This document shows positions 9,450 through 17,762 of a DNA stretch of 64,000 nucleotides, one piece after another. Under the pieces are notes generated by a model. The model was not told where the DNA came from and did no database searches. It saw only the letters and a program-made list of their open reading frames with translations. Where the stretch lies: assembly GCA_003576915.1 (NCBI GenBank), contig QEVF01000002.1, forward strand, positions 124,001-188,000, in the 5' to 3' direction. This DNA is from Planctomycetota bacterium (GTDB lineage Bacteria; Planctomycetota; UBA8742; UBA2392). Made by a program: the position numbers and the translations under genes. Numbering within the stretch: position 1 is the stretch's first letter; every line of letters begins with the position of its first letter.

Positions 9450-10922
9450 ATGAAGCCTACGAAGGGCAAGCGATCCGGGGCGCGGATCGCCAAGGGGCGC
9501 ACGCAGCACGTCAAGGGCAGCAGGAAAGCCAAGGCAAAACGCATAGACAGCAAACCCGGCAGGCCGGTGAAGGCCGCCAGGAAACCCGCCAGAGCAAGCA
9601 ACACAAAAACCGCTGGAGCCAACCGAAGGGCCAAGCCGGTGACCCCGGCTCGCAGTGAATCAGCGACGCCGAGACCTGGTGCGAGCGCCTTGCTGGGGCG
9701 TTTTGACGTCGCCATCGTGGGCGGAGGACCCGGCGGCAGCACCCTGGCGGCCCTTCTGCGCAATCAGGGGCGCAGCGTATGCATCGTCGAGCGCGTAAAG
9801 TTCCCGCGATTCCGGATTGGCGAGTCGCTGCTGCCCTTTTCGATCGACATCTGGAAGAAGAGCGGCGTGCTTCAGAAGATTCACGACATTGGGTTCATGG
9901 TCAAGCGCGGCGCTCGGTTCGTTATTGACGAAACCCTCGAGGAAGAGTGCTTCTGGTTCAAGAACGGTCTGGACAAGGACCACCCTTACGCCTTTCAGGT
10001 GCAACGTGCGGACTTTGACAAGGTCCTGCTCGATCACGCCGCCGATCGGGGTGCCAGAGTGTTCCAGCCCCTGAGCGCAACCTCGTTCCTTGCCCGGCCG
10101 GACAAGGCCATTTTGGAAACGAAGGAAGGCCGGATAGAGGCTCAGGTGGTTTGCGATGTTTCCGGCCGCTGGACCTTTATGAGCAGTCGCCAAGGGCAGC
10201 GAAAGGTACACCCCACGCACCGGAAGGTGACCGCCTTCAATCACTTCACCAATGTCGTGCGCTGCGAGCAGGATCCGTCCAACATCATCATTGTGCGCTT
10301 CGGCGACACCCGCATGGGGTGGTTCTGGCTCATACCGTTCTCGGACGGCACGACCAGCGTTGGCGTCGTGGCCGACGCGGAGTACTACCGCCAGGCCCAA
10401 TTGTCACCCGAGCAGTTCCTGTGGAAGAGCATCAAGGAAAGCCGCGCCATGGAGCCACGCATGCGCCATGCCGTGGCATGCGGCGAGTACCGCAGTGAGG
10501 CCGATTTCAGCTTCACCAGCGACCGTCACGTGGCGGACCGGCTGATCAAAGTGGGCGATGCGGGCGCATTCATTGATCCGGTTTTCAGCTCCGGTGTCTT
10601 CCTGAGCACCAAAGCCGCTGAGCTTGCCGCGGAGGCTCTGGACAAGGCCTTTGCCGTGAACGACTTCAGTGAGCGAATGTTCCAGGATTACGAGCAGAAA
10701 ATCCGCAGCGGAACGGCCGTGTTCTGGGCCTTCATTGATGCTTTCTACAATCGGGACTTCCTGAAGCAGATGGTAACCAGCCGCAGGCGGCCCTTGCTGC
10801 AAAGCAGCATCACCAGCCTGCTCGCCGGCGACATCTACAACATGGACAACGCTCTCATCACTTACCTCACCGGCAAGGGAGGAGCCTTTGCCGACGAGGA
10901 AATGAAAGCACTTGTCGGCTAG
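9450..10922 (+). CDS. FAD-dependent halogenase-family protein with a long basic N-terminal tail
   Basis: 490 aa from ATG 9450, with GGGGGAGTGAGG just upstream. Residues 1-80 are a Lys/Arg/Ala/Pro-rich tail (for example VKGSRKAKAKRIDSKPGRPV) resembling bacterial histone-H1-like proteins. The enzyme starts at about 84: FAD-binding GGGPGG at 91-96, FPRFRIGESLLP, a candidate catalytic Lys152 in GFMVKRGARF, the halogenase WxWxIP motif (Trp291-Pro296, WFWLIP) and the F-x2-P-x2-S-x-G motif (Phe374-Gly382). Together these argue for a flavin-dependent halogenase of the phenol/pyrrole type rather than a plain geranylgeranyl-reductase-like oxidoreductase. No carrier protein, flavin reductase or other biosynthetic gene is adjacent, so the substrate is unknown. 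Confidence 0.82.
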   Translation: MKPTKGKRSGARIAKGRTQHVKGSRKAKAKRIDSKPGRPVKAARKPARASNTKTAGANRRAKPVTPARSESATPRPGASALLGRFDVAIVGGGPGGSTLAALLRNQGRSVCIVERVKFPRFRIGESLLPFSIDIWKKSGVLQKIHDIGFMVKRGARFVIDETLEEECFWFKNGLDKDHPYAFQVQRADFDKVLLDHAADRGARVFQPLSATSFLARPDKAILETKEGRIEAQVVCDVSGRWTFMSSRQGQRKVHPTHRKVTAFNHFTNVVRCEQDPSNIIIVRFGDTRMGWFWLIPFSDGTTSVGVVADAEYYRQAQLSPEQFLWKSIKESRAMEPRMRHAVACGEYRSEADFSFTSDRHVADRLIKVGDAGAFIDPVFSSGVFLSTKAAELAAEALDKAFAVNDFSERMFQDYEQKIRSGTAVFWAFIDAFYNRDFLKQMVTSRRRPLLQSSITSLLAGDIYNMDNALITYLTGKGGAFADEEMKALVG

Positions 10923-11000
10923 CGTGGCATCACGCCATGGCGATGAATGCAGGCGGCACATGGCGCCGCTTCATTCAGCTACGCTCAGGTGAATCCAGTG

Positions 11001-11060
11001 CCCTAACGAATCACACCCAGCTTGCGCTGGGTGTGTTCGGCGTAGAAAACGGCTTGGGGG
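11001..11060. repeat. 60-bp direct repeat containing a 10-bp perfect hairpin, copy 1
   Basis: Identical over 60 bases to 11158-11217. It contains the inverted repeat CACACCCAGC / GCTGGGTGTG around a TTGC loop (11012-11035), then GTAGAAAACGGCTTGGGGG. It lies in the 461-base gap between the halogenase and TIM44-like genes. Confidence 0.95.
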
Positions 11061-11157
11061 TCGAGCGGCTCCAGTGGAGCCGCGAGAAAGCGAAGCAGCC
11101 CGGCGCAGCCGGGCGTAAGCGAAGCGGCGGGCCCCCGCAGCAACCCTACGTTCATGG
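11061..11157. repeat. Palindrome-rich spacer between the two 60-bp repeats
   Basis: This contains an 8-bp palindromic stem, CGGCTCCA/TGGAGCCG (11066-11082), and a 7-bp hairpin, GCCCGGC-GCA-GCCGGGC (11098-11114). No ORF here looks coding. The arrangement resembles REP/BIME-type intergenic elements. Confidence 0.7.
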
Positions 11158-11217
11158 CCCTAACGAATCACACCCAGCTTGCGCTGGGTGTGTTCGGCGT
11201 AGAAAACGGCTTGGGGG
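11158..11217. repeat. 60-bp direct repeat containing a 10-bp perfect hairpin, copy 2
   Basis: Exact copy of 11001-11060, offset by 157 bases. The hairpin is at 11169-11192. Confidence 0.95.
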
Positions 11218-11307
11218 CCGGTCTTCCGACTGTATTCCCGCAACCCCCATGCCAATGACCGACCTGCGCAAGTTCCTGTGCCAATTGACTTGCGACGATT
11301 CCATTCC

Positions 11308-11347
11308 GTAACACCCAACTTTTGCCCTGTGTAGAAAATGCCCAAGC
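11308..11347. repeat. Degenerate third copy of the hairpin repeat
   Basis: CCGTAACACCCAACTTTTGC followed by CCTGTGTAGAAAATGCCCAAG keeps the order of the full repeat (…ACACCCAGCTTGCGC…GTGT…GTAGAAAACGGC). The stem is decayed and a segment is missing. The rest of 11218-11383 shows no gene. Confidence 0.5.
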
Positions 11348-11383
11348 AGTGGTAACTATGCACTCACCGTAACCAAAGTGGGG

Positions 11384-12886
11384 TCAGCCTGCATACTCTT
11401 CATCCTGAGTGATGCTCGACAGAACCCAGTCGAAGTTACCGCTGATCACCTTGCTGCCGCAGTATTCGCAAATGCCTGCCATGTTGACCCGATCCAGTGT
11501 GGCGCCGCAGCTCGGGCAGCGATCAGGGTCGCCGCTCGGTCTCCCGGCCGCCTCGGTACGTCGAATCAGGGTCCAGTACTCGGAAAAACGGCGCGTGACC
11601 TCCGGATTCCCGCCAGCAACCTTGCCGCTGCGATCCCTGTACCAATCACGCATGTGGGCGTAGATGCGGACCGTAGCCGCGTCATACCAGGCGTCGTGCT
11701 CGATTTTCGCCAGTTGAATGCGTTCGATGGTCACCTCTTCCAGCACGTTCCTGACGCCCTGTTCGACGAAGCGCTCGATCCAATAGCGGTGTGCGTCGAA
11801 CAGGGTGTCGGTTTCATAGGGGCGAAGTCGTGAGGTGTCGGCCTCGCTCCAGCCGCGCTGAATCTCCATGAACATGTGCTGGACGCGCTGGGTGAGGGCC
11901 TTCAGGTTGAAGGCCGGGTCGCGGGCCTTCAAGGCGCGCAACTGCGATTCCAGGAGGGGGGACACAACCGTAGGCGTTCCTGTACCCTCCTCCACGCCTC
12001 CGCTGGAGATCAGGGGTTCCAATGCGTCCTGCTTGCGCAATGTCTGGAGCGCCCGAACCTGCCAGCCAGCTTCTCCGCGCGCAGTCACGGTGCCGCAACT
12101 GGGGCACTTGCCGTCTGTTCTGGGCTCTTCGGGGCTGCCGCAATTGGGGCAACCCAGCTTCAGCGTTTGGTCCGGCGAGCGTGTGATGATGCCGTGTGGT
12201 CGGGCAAAGAGCAGGCGTTGTTCCAGCAGGACGCGCCGGGCTTCGCCGGCGGACTGTTCGAGCAAGTTGGCTTTGAAGCGGATGGAAATTCGCTGTTCAG
12301 CGGCAGTCACCTCGACGCTTTCGATCTCGGCGGCCCCGACGACGATGCGGGAGGCCGTTGTGTGGCCCCTGTTCAACTTCTCCCGCAACGCCGGCGCAAG
12401 GTACGGGGCAATGCTGCCATCGCCCTTGCCCCGTGACTCATGAAGCCTCGTGAAGATCAGGTGGGCAAAGTCCAGAAAGAGCACCCGCGAGAAATTGGGG
12501 TCGCGCTCGCGAATGCCCCCAAACCCGCTATCCAGCAGACCCCGGCCTGGAGCTCGAGCGCTGCGATAGACCTTGCCTTCCATGGCACGTTGCTTTTCAC
12601 GCTGGGACTGGCGCCACCACCGGTAGCCGGCCCAGGCCAGCGCGACGAGTATGGCCACGCAGAGAACTTTGCCGACCGGGCCACCTTCCATCCAGAGCCA
12701 GAGCAACAGGCGGATGAGCTGGACGATGAGGTAAATCAGGGCGCCAATGTCGCCGTCGGCGCCGCCGCTACTGCCGCCGCCGCCGCTGAAAGAGTCTCCT
12801 CCGCCGGCGCGGGCAAGCAACCCGGACGCGGCAACGCCGCAGGCAAGTTGCATCAACAGAATGGTGGCAGCGCGCCTGGGTCCCAC
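11384..12886 (-). CDS. TIM44-like zinc-ribbon membrane protein (second of a tandem pair)
   Basis: 500 aa from a GTG at 12886 that directly follows the stop of the upstream paralogue, with AGGGG six bases before it. The open frame continues further upstream only as a shadow of that gene. The N-terminus VGPRRAATILLMQLACGVAASGL is a signal or anchor sequence. It is followed by a Gly/Ser run and a second hydrophobic segment (about 60-95). Two TIM44-like (Tim44/Mba1 fold) domains follow, each preceding a CxxC-x12-13-CxxC zinc ribbon: LGCPNCGSPEEP...CPSCG midway and DRCPSCGATLDRVNMAGICEYCGSKVISG at the end. The protein ends ...SSITQDEEYAG, like its paralogue (...CRIEQDEEYRG). The biochemical role of bacterial TIM44-like proteins is poorly known. 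Confidence 0.85.
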   Translation of the reverse strand: MGPRRAATILLMQLACGVAASGLLARAGGGDSFSGGGGSSGGADGDIGALIYLIVQLIRLLLWLWMEGGPVGKVLCVAILVALAWAGYRWWRQSQREKQRAMEGKVYRSARAPGRGLLDSGFGGIRERDPNFSRVLFLDFAHLIFTRLHESRGKGDGSIAPYLAPALREKLNRGHTTASRIVVGAAEIESVEVTAAEQRISIRFKANLLEQSAGEARRVLLEQRLLFARPHGIITRSPDQTLKLGCPNCGSPEEPRTDGKCPSCGTVTARGEAGWQVRALQTLRKQDALEPLISSGGVEEGTGTPTVVSPLLESQLRALKARDPAFNLKALTQRVQHMFMEIQRGWSEADTSRLRPYETDTLFDAHRYWIERFVEQGVRNVLEEVTIERIQLAKIEHDAWYDAATVRIYAHMRDWYRDRSGKVAGGNPEVTRRFSEYWTLIRRTEAAGRPSGDPDRCPSCGATLDRVNMAGICEYCGSKVISGNFDWVLSSITQDEEYAG

Positions 12887-12887
12887 A

Positions 12888-14366
12888 TCAGCCCCTGTAC
12901 TCTTCGTCCTGCTCGATGCGGCAGAGCACCCAATCGAAATCCCCGCTGACAATCTTGCTGTTGCAGTAGCCGCAAACGCCTGCCTGGTTGATCTTGTCCA
13001 GGGGGCCGCCGCAACTGGGGCACTGGCCTTGAACAGAGGGCCGGTGAGGCCGGTCGCTGCGGCGAATGAACGTCCAGTATTCGCTGTAGTCGCGCTTTTC
13101 CTTGTGGTCGCCTTTGTACAGGTTGCCCTGGGCGTCCAGGGTGTAGTCCAGCATCCTCGCGAAGATGCGGGCGGTGACGGTGTCAAACCAGGCATCGTGC
13201 TCGACCTTTGCGACCTCGACCCGGTATACGTCGATGTCCTTGATGATGGCGCGCAAGTGCTGGTTGTCGTGGCGCTCAAGCCCGAAGCGAACGCTGTTGT
13301 AAAGTCCGTCGGACAGGTGGGCTCTCAGCCGCAGGACGTCGCGAGCGGCCCAGCCCAGTTGCAGTTCTTTGAACACGAAGGACGCACGGAGCACAAAGGA
13401 CTGGCGGGAGAAGCCCGGGTCCCGGGACGTCAGCGCCCTCAAGGCCGCCTGCAGGCCCGAGTCCACGAGCGTTGGGTGATCGAGACCGTTGTTGTGATGG
13501 CCCAGCCTGCGTTGTTCCTCGCCGCGGGGTTCTTCGCGCCGTGTGTCTACGGCCACAACCTGCCACGCCATCTCCCCGGTGGCTGACAGGCTGCCGCAAC
13601 TGGGGCAATGTCCGCTGCTACGAGGCTCCTCGGGGCTGCCGCAACTGGGGCATCCTAATCGCATGACCACGGAGGGATCAGGGGTCAAAACGCCTTTGGG
13701 GCGCGAGAAGACCAGCACCTGCTCCACGAAGTCTTTGAGCCTCGTGCCGCCCCGTACCCGAAACACATTGGCGCGGAACACGACGGATATGCGCGTGGCG
13801 GAGGCATGTTCAATCACGGATTCCACTCGTCGCCCGCCGACGACCACGCCATCTATGACGATCTCTTCCCGGGGCAGGGCATCACGCAAAGGCGCTGATA
13901 CGTATGGCATGATGGAATCACGTTTGCCTTCGCGGCCGCGCGCCTGATGGTACTTCACGAACACCAGATTGGCGAAGTCCACGAACAGAGGACCGGAGAA
14001 GTTCGGGTCCGAGGCGCGGATTGCCGCTGCCCAGTCCGGCGGGGCGCTCGCCACGCTCGCGGCGGCACGACGGCCTGACCTGCGCTCAAACTTGTCAATA
14101 AGCCAGCCCACCGCGGCGACGGCCAGAAGCGCCGCAAAACCGATGAAACCTGCGATGGGATCGTCGGAACCGCCCCCGCTGCCGTAATCGCTACTGCCGG
14201 AGGAACTGTAATCGCTGGAACTTCCCCCATAGTCGCTGCCTGAACCCCCGTAATCGCTGCCGCCGCTGTAATCACCGCCGCAGCCGAAGTCGGCCCTCAG
14301 GGGCTGTCCCCAGGCGCACAAGAGCCCGGCCAGCAGCAAGGTTGGCAGTATTCTTGCCATGTTCAT
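12888..14366 (-). CDS. TIM44-like zinc-ribbon membrane protein (first of a tandem pair)
   Basis: 492 aa, start ATG 14366 overlapping the TPM gene by four bases. Signal peptide MNMARILPTLLLAGLLCAWG is followed by a low-complexity extracytoplasmic Gly/Ser/Tyr/Asp stretch (GGSDYGGSGSDYGGSSSDY, about 30-68) and a transmembrane helix (about 70-92). The remainder has two TIM44-like alpha/beta domains (DWAAAIRASDPNFSGPLFV... and LRALTSRDPGFSRQSFVLRA...) and two four-Cys zinc ribbons (CPSCGSPEEPRSSGHCPSCG; CPSCGGPLDKINQAGVCGYC). It shares layout and motifs with the next gene, so the pair arose by tandem duplication. The likely topology is outside-in, with zinc ribbons in the cytoplasm, but this is inference. 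Confidence 0.85.
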   Translation of the reverse strand: MNMARILPTLLLAGLLCAWGQPLRADFGCGGDYSGGSDYGGSGSDYGGSSSDYSSSGSSDYGSGGGSDDPIAGFIGFAALLAVAAVGWLIDKFERRSGRRAAASVASAPPDWAAAIRASDPNFSGPLFVDFANLVFVKYHQARGREGKRDSIMPYVSAPLRDALPREEIVIDGVVVGGRRVESVIEHASATRISVVFRANVFRVRGGTRLKDFVEQVLVFSRPKGVLTPDPSVVMRLGCPSCGSPEEPRSSGHCPSCGSLSATGEMAWQVVAVDTRREEPRGEEQRRLGHHNNGLDHPTLVDSGLQAALRALTSRDPGFSRQSFVLRASFVFKELQLGWAARDVLRLRAHLSDGLYNSVRFGLERHDNQHLRAIIKDIDVYRVEVAKVEHDAWFDTVTARIFARMLDYTLDAQGNLYKGDHKEKRDYSEYWTFIRRSDRPHRPSVQGQCPSCGGPLDKINQAGVCGYCNSKIVSGDFDWVLCRIEQDEEYRG

Positions 14367-15016
14367 GGAAGCCGGATGATGGGCCGGTCGGGCAGTTCAT
14401 TGACGTCGCCGGCCGGGCGCGGAAAGGCATCCGCGCACAGGTGGCCCAGCTGCGCGATGGCGTTCTCCAGCGCTTCGATAGCTTCTCCCCGGTGGTTCAG
14501 CAGCGCCGCCAGAACCTCATTCAGGCGAGCCTCCTTGACCTTGCGCTCAAGCTGCACGTCCGCCAGCAACCGGGCCTGACCTTCGAGGACGCTCACGTAC
14601 AGCAGTGCCGCGTTGCGCAGTTCGGTGTAGCTCGCATTCTGCTCACGGAAGGCGCTGCCTGCGGCCTGAGTTACGGCCGCATGCATCTCCGGGCGGGAAA
14701 TCAGCAGGCGCTGCAGGGTCGGCACCCGGGCAACCGCATAACCCGCGCAGACGCCCGCGACGCAGCCTTCGGCGAGAAGCCAGAGCGCGTCGGGGCGACC
14801 GGTGGTGAAAAAGTGTACCCAATAGAGCGCGACGAAAACGAACAAAGATACGGCCGCGCCGGCCTTGAAGGCCTTTCCTTCATAGCGGGACGACGCCGGC
14901 GCCAGGACCACGATGAACTCGCAGGACGTCGCGGACTCCGCTGAAGCAATGGCGGCTTCAAGGCGCTTGAGGCCGGCGTCACTCAACAGGCTTTTGTCTT
15001 GCAGGATTGGACCCAT
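14363..15016 (-). CDS. TPM-domain membrane protein
   Basis: 217 aa. Residues 1-55 (LSDAGLKRLEAAIASAESAT, then SCEFIVVLAPASSRYEG) match the start of the short TPM-domain type (E-x2-T-S-x-E-(I/F)-x-V-V-(L/V)...S-x-Y). This is followed by a helical hairpin of two membrane segments (about 52-72 and 79-97) and a C-terminal helical part with Glu-rich repeats. TPM domains elsewhere pair with LemA proteins; here the partners are two TIM44-like zinc-ribbon proteins, joined by a four-base overlap. I infer a three-gene envelope module. There is no signal peptide, so the N-terminal domain probably faces the cytoplasm. Confidence 0.75.
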   Translation of the reverse strand: MGPILQDKSLLSDAGLKRLEAAIASAESATSCEFIVVLAPASSRYEGKAFKAGAAVSLFVFVALYWVHFFTTGRPDALWLLAEGCVAGVCAGYAVARVPTLQRLLISRPEMHAAVTQAAGSAFREQNASYTELRNAALLYVSVLEGQARLLADVQLERKVKEARLNEVLAALLNHRGEAIEALENAIAQLGHLCADAFPRPAGDVNELPDRPIIRLP

Positions 15017-15122
15017 GGCTGCTCGCTGGTCTGCCGCGATCGGATGAGTCGAGACGTTACAAAACGGCCGCTGGATTCGTAACCTAGCTTTGGCCGGGCA
15101 AGGGCGAGCACTTCCGTCTCAC

Positions 15123-16220
15123 ATGGCCATTCAATACCACAAGCTGCTGGACCGGATCCTAGTCAGGCGGGCGGGCGAGCGAGAATCGCTGCAACGCCAG
15201 GTGGACGAGAATCGTCCCCTGCCAAAGGTCATGATGGCCGTGCTGTGCGTGGCGCTGGCGGGCCTCTTTGCCCTGCTGGGTATCTTGCCGGTGTCGTTGA
15301 TTCTGGTGGTGGGGGCTGTTCTTTCGGCCTTGAATGCCTTTGCCACATGGAAACAGGCTGCCCGGGCGGACGCCGCGCTGGATGTTGAACTGCAGGAGGA
15401 GGAGTACCGTCGCTACCTGCTGGGAAAGCTTGGGCCCCAGCGCTTTGACCAGTTGGCCGGGGCCGTGGCGGCAGGCGGCAGTGATGCCAGCATCCAAGGT
15501 TGGCTCAAGCCGCTGGACTTCGACGCCCACGACATCGAGTATCTGCTGTGGCTTGCGGAGAACATTGTCGTTCAGGTGCGGGAAGGCGTCGAAGCCGTTG
15601 GGGGCATGGGACCCGGCAGAGGGCCGGGGCGCAGGCTGGCTCCACGGGCCACTGAACAGCCTAAGGAGGCGTCCGTGGAAGTCGCGCCCCAGCCGACGGT
15701 CGTGGCTGCACCTGAACTGCGAAACCTCTCGGCTGACGAGATCGAAAAGTTCAAGCGTCTGGCCGCGCAGCGCAAGGCAGAGTTTGAACAGTGGGAAAAG
15801 GCCGGGGGCGGGCGGAGCGTTGCCCCCGATGACCCCCTTGGCAAACTTGGCCGTTACACCCCGGCCCAGCTTGAGGAGTTGAAGAGAAAGGCCCGAGAGA
15901 GGCGTGACCGGGGTGAAGCCCCAAAGTCAACGCTGCCCGCCCCGGCCGCCAGGGACCACCCCGGTCATTTTACGGAAGAGGAGCTCAAGGAGTTGGAGCG
16001 GACAGCCTTGAGCCGCTTCGAACCCCGACCCAGGGCGGGGCAGGAGTCGCCTGACAAGTTGGAAGTGCTGGGGCAGGTTTTCAGCCCTGAAGACATGGAG
16101 ACCCTGGCGGCCAAGGCGGAACGCCAGGCCCGCGAAAAGGCTCGCGCGCAGGAATCGGGCAGCAAGGCGCTGCCGCCCGCGGACGAATCGGATTGGGACT
16201 CATCGACCAGGAACGACTGA
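15123..16220 (+). CDS. Uncharacterised membrane protein with long helical tail
   Basis: 365 aa from ATG 15123 (a TTG at 15090 is in frame but less likely). A basic/polar N-terminus is followed by a helical hairpin of two membrane segments (about 37-75: VMMAVLCVALAGLFALLGIL, then PVSLILVVGAVLSALNAF). After that there is no further hydrophobic segment. The cytoplasmic part has three short repeats of the form LSADEIEKFKRLAAQRKAE, YTPAQLEELKRKARERRDRG and FTEEELKELERTALSRF, plus FSPEDMETLAAKAERQARE. These are helix-turn units separated by Pro-rich linkers, so the tail may be a chain of amphipathic helices. I recognise no family. The gene is divergent from the TPM gene and convergent with the lipoprotein gene that ends at 16277. 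Confidence 0.7.
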   Translation: MAIQYHKLLDRILVRRAGERESLQRQVDENRPLPKVMMAVLCVALAGLFALLGILPVSLILVVGAVLSALNAFATWKQAARADAALDVELQEEEYRRYLLGKLGPQRFDQLAGAVAAGGSDASIQGWLKPLDFDAHDIEYLLWLAENIVVQVREGVEAVGGMGPGRGPGRRLAPRATEQPKEASVEVAPQPTVVAAPELRNLSADEIEKFKRLAAQRKAEFEQWEKAGGGRSVAPDDPLGKLGRYTPAQLEELKRKARERRDRGEAPKSTLPAPAARDHPGHFTEEELKELERTALSRFEPRPRAGQESPDKLEVLGQVFSPEDMETLAAKAERQAREKARAQESGSKALPPADESDWDSSTRND

Positions 16221-16276
16221 ACTGCCGCTGGCAATTGAACCAGACCTCCTCAGGCCACAAGCCATCGGCGGGGCGA

Positions 16277-17665
16277 TCAGTCTTTGGGCGGCGGGGCCGG
16301 CAGAAGTGCCAGCACGCGAGCGCCGAATTCCAGCAGTGTTTCGGCCGCCGCCTCCCGCAGCGCAAATGCGGCAAGTTCGGCCGGCTTGGACTCTGCGCCG
16401 CCTTCCAGCAGCGCCGTGGGGGAGTAGCGGTAGATCGTGGCTCCGGAATCGACATCCGTGAGAGCCAAGCTGCCCTCAGCTCGCGCGACGAGCTTCTCCC
16501 CCTGCCGTAAGACACTGACTTTGATGCTGCCGGCCAGGCGCAGACGGTAGGGATAGTCTTTGGCCTTGATGGGATGGATGTCGGATGCGAGCGTCAACTC
16601 GTTGAGTCTGGCCCACTCGGTTGCGGCCGGCAGAAACACGGGTTCGGTCAGGGCCTCGCCGTATTTCTCTTGAACGTCAATTTCCAGAAGGGACTGTCTC
16701 CGTGAAGGCACGGCAATCTGCCAGCGCCAGGCAGGCATGGAAAGCCCAAGTTTTCGACCGCTCAAGGCGTCGAGATCAAGACGCGCCTGCACGTACACGA
16801 AGTCCCCTCCGCTGCCGGCAAGCATAAAGACCTTGCAGAAGGCCTGTCCTGCCTCGTTGAACTCGGGAAACCCGCTGATCACGCCATTACCCGGCGACTC
16901 CACGGCCCAGCGCAGGCTCAGCCCTCGAGGAAAGCGACCGCGAAACGAGGCCGTCAGGGCCAGGTCCTGCCTGGTGCCGCCCAGCAAATGAGCCTTCTGC
17001 TTCAGTCCCTCCAGCGAAACATTCATCTGGGCCGGCAGGTCAATGAGCGTAAGGGCCGCTGTCTCCGCCGCGCTGAGGGCCTCGCGGTCGATTTCGTTCT
17101 CGCTCAACATGCGCAGAGCGAAGACCCGCACAGAAAGCCAGTATCGCTCGACCCAGCCCCTGGCGCGCTGGACGGCATTGTCCAGCTCCGGAGGAGGCAC
17201 GTTGCGGCGCCACAGTTCCTGAGCGAGCCGGAGCAGTCCCTGTGCGCGGTACTTCAACTCCGCGTGTTCGATGGCGCTGACGGCAACGGCTTCAAAGCCG
17301 TCCGTGGCAAAGTCGCGCTTCACCCCTTGCCCCAGTTCTGACGCCAGAATCCAGGCCGCCCGCCCACTGAGCAGGAGGCCAAGCCGCGTGCCGGACAGAC
17401 GCTCCCCTGCAAGATGTATGACTCGCTCGGTGATGAGCTCTTCCAGCAGCAGGTCGGCGTCCTGTTTGGCATTCAGTGCAGTGTCGGCCGCGGCATAAGC
17501 CGCCAGATGGGTTTGGGAAGGAAAGTCCGGGTGATTGCCATCCTTGGCCCAGGCAGGGACGGCCAGGGGCTTGATGGTGACTCCTTCGGGCTGAGGCGAG
17601 GTGCAACCTGCCGCCAGCATTGTCAACGCAAGGATGAAACCACAGTACGTCAGCAGGTTGCTCAC
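16277..17665 (-). CDS. Lipoprotein, possibly LPP20-like
   Basis: 462 aa. N-terminus MSNLLTYCGFILALTMLAAGCTSPQPEG has a lipobox LAAGC, so the mature protein starts at Cys21. The segment from about 50 to 110 (SQTHLAAYAAADTALNAKQD, continuing to the ERVIHLAG stretch) has the helical, Ala-rich look of LPP20/FlgT-type lipoproteins that carry a 'Ca-A-A-A' repeat near the anchor. The C-terminal third has an IYRYSPTALLEGGAESKPAELAAF-like stretch suggesting a beta-strand then helix. I cannot assign a function. It is divergent from the peptidase gene (ATG 17763) with a 97-base shared promoter region, and convergent with the gene ending at 16220. Confidence 0.7.
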   Translation of the reverse strand: MSNLLTYCGFILALTMLAAGCTSPQPEGVTIKPLAVPAWAKDGNHPDFPSQTHLAAYAAADTALNAKQDADLLLEELITERVIHLAGERLSGTRLGLLLSGRAAWILASELGQGVKRDFATDGFEAVAVSAIEHAELKYRAQGLLRLAQELWRRNVPPPELDNAVQRARGWVERYWLSVRVFALRMLSENEIDREALSAAETAALTLIDLPAQMNVSLEGLKQKAHLLGGTRQDLALTASFRGRFPRGLSLRWAVESPGNGVISGFPEFNEAGQAFCKVFMLAGSGGDFVYVQARLDLDALSGRKLGLSMPAWRWQIAVPSRRQSLLEIDVQEKYGEALTEPVFLPAATEWARLNELTLASDIHPIKAKDYPYRLRLAGSIKVSVLRQGEKLVARAEGSLALTDVDSGATIYRYSPTALLEGGAESKPAELAAFALREAAAETLLEFGARVLALLPAPPPKD

Positions 17666-17762
17666 GATGTGCAGGCTTTTCGAGGGTGATGAAAGCGGGG
17701 CCCTGCGTACTATTTGGCATCACCTGACCAAAGTGGCAAGTCTCGGCCACGCCGGAGTCCCC

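Noticed and set aside
11001..11217. CRISPR array
   Set aside because: Only two full repeats, 60 bases long with a 97-base spacer that is itself palindromic; no cas genes nearby.
12887..13279. Extension of the second TIM44-like gene upstream to 13279
   Set aside because: The added 131 residues lie over the coding part of the first TIM44-like gene in another frame and are Ser/Thr/Arg-rich junk. A GTG at 12886 with a good ribosome-binding site starts a signal-like sequence.
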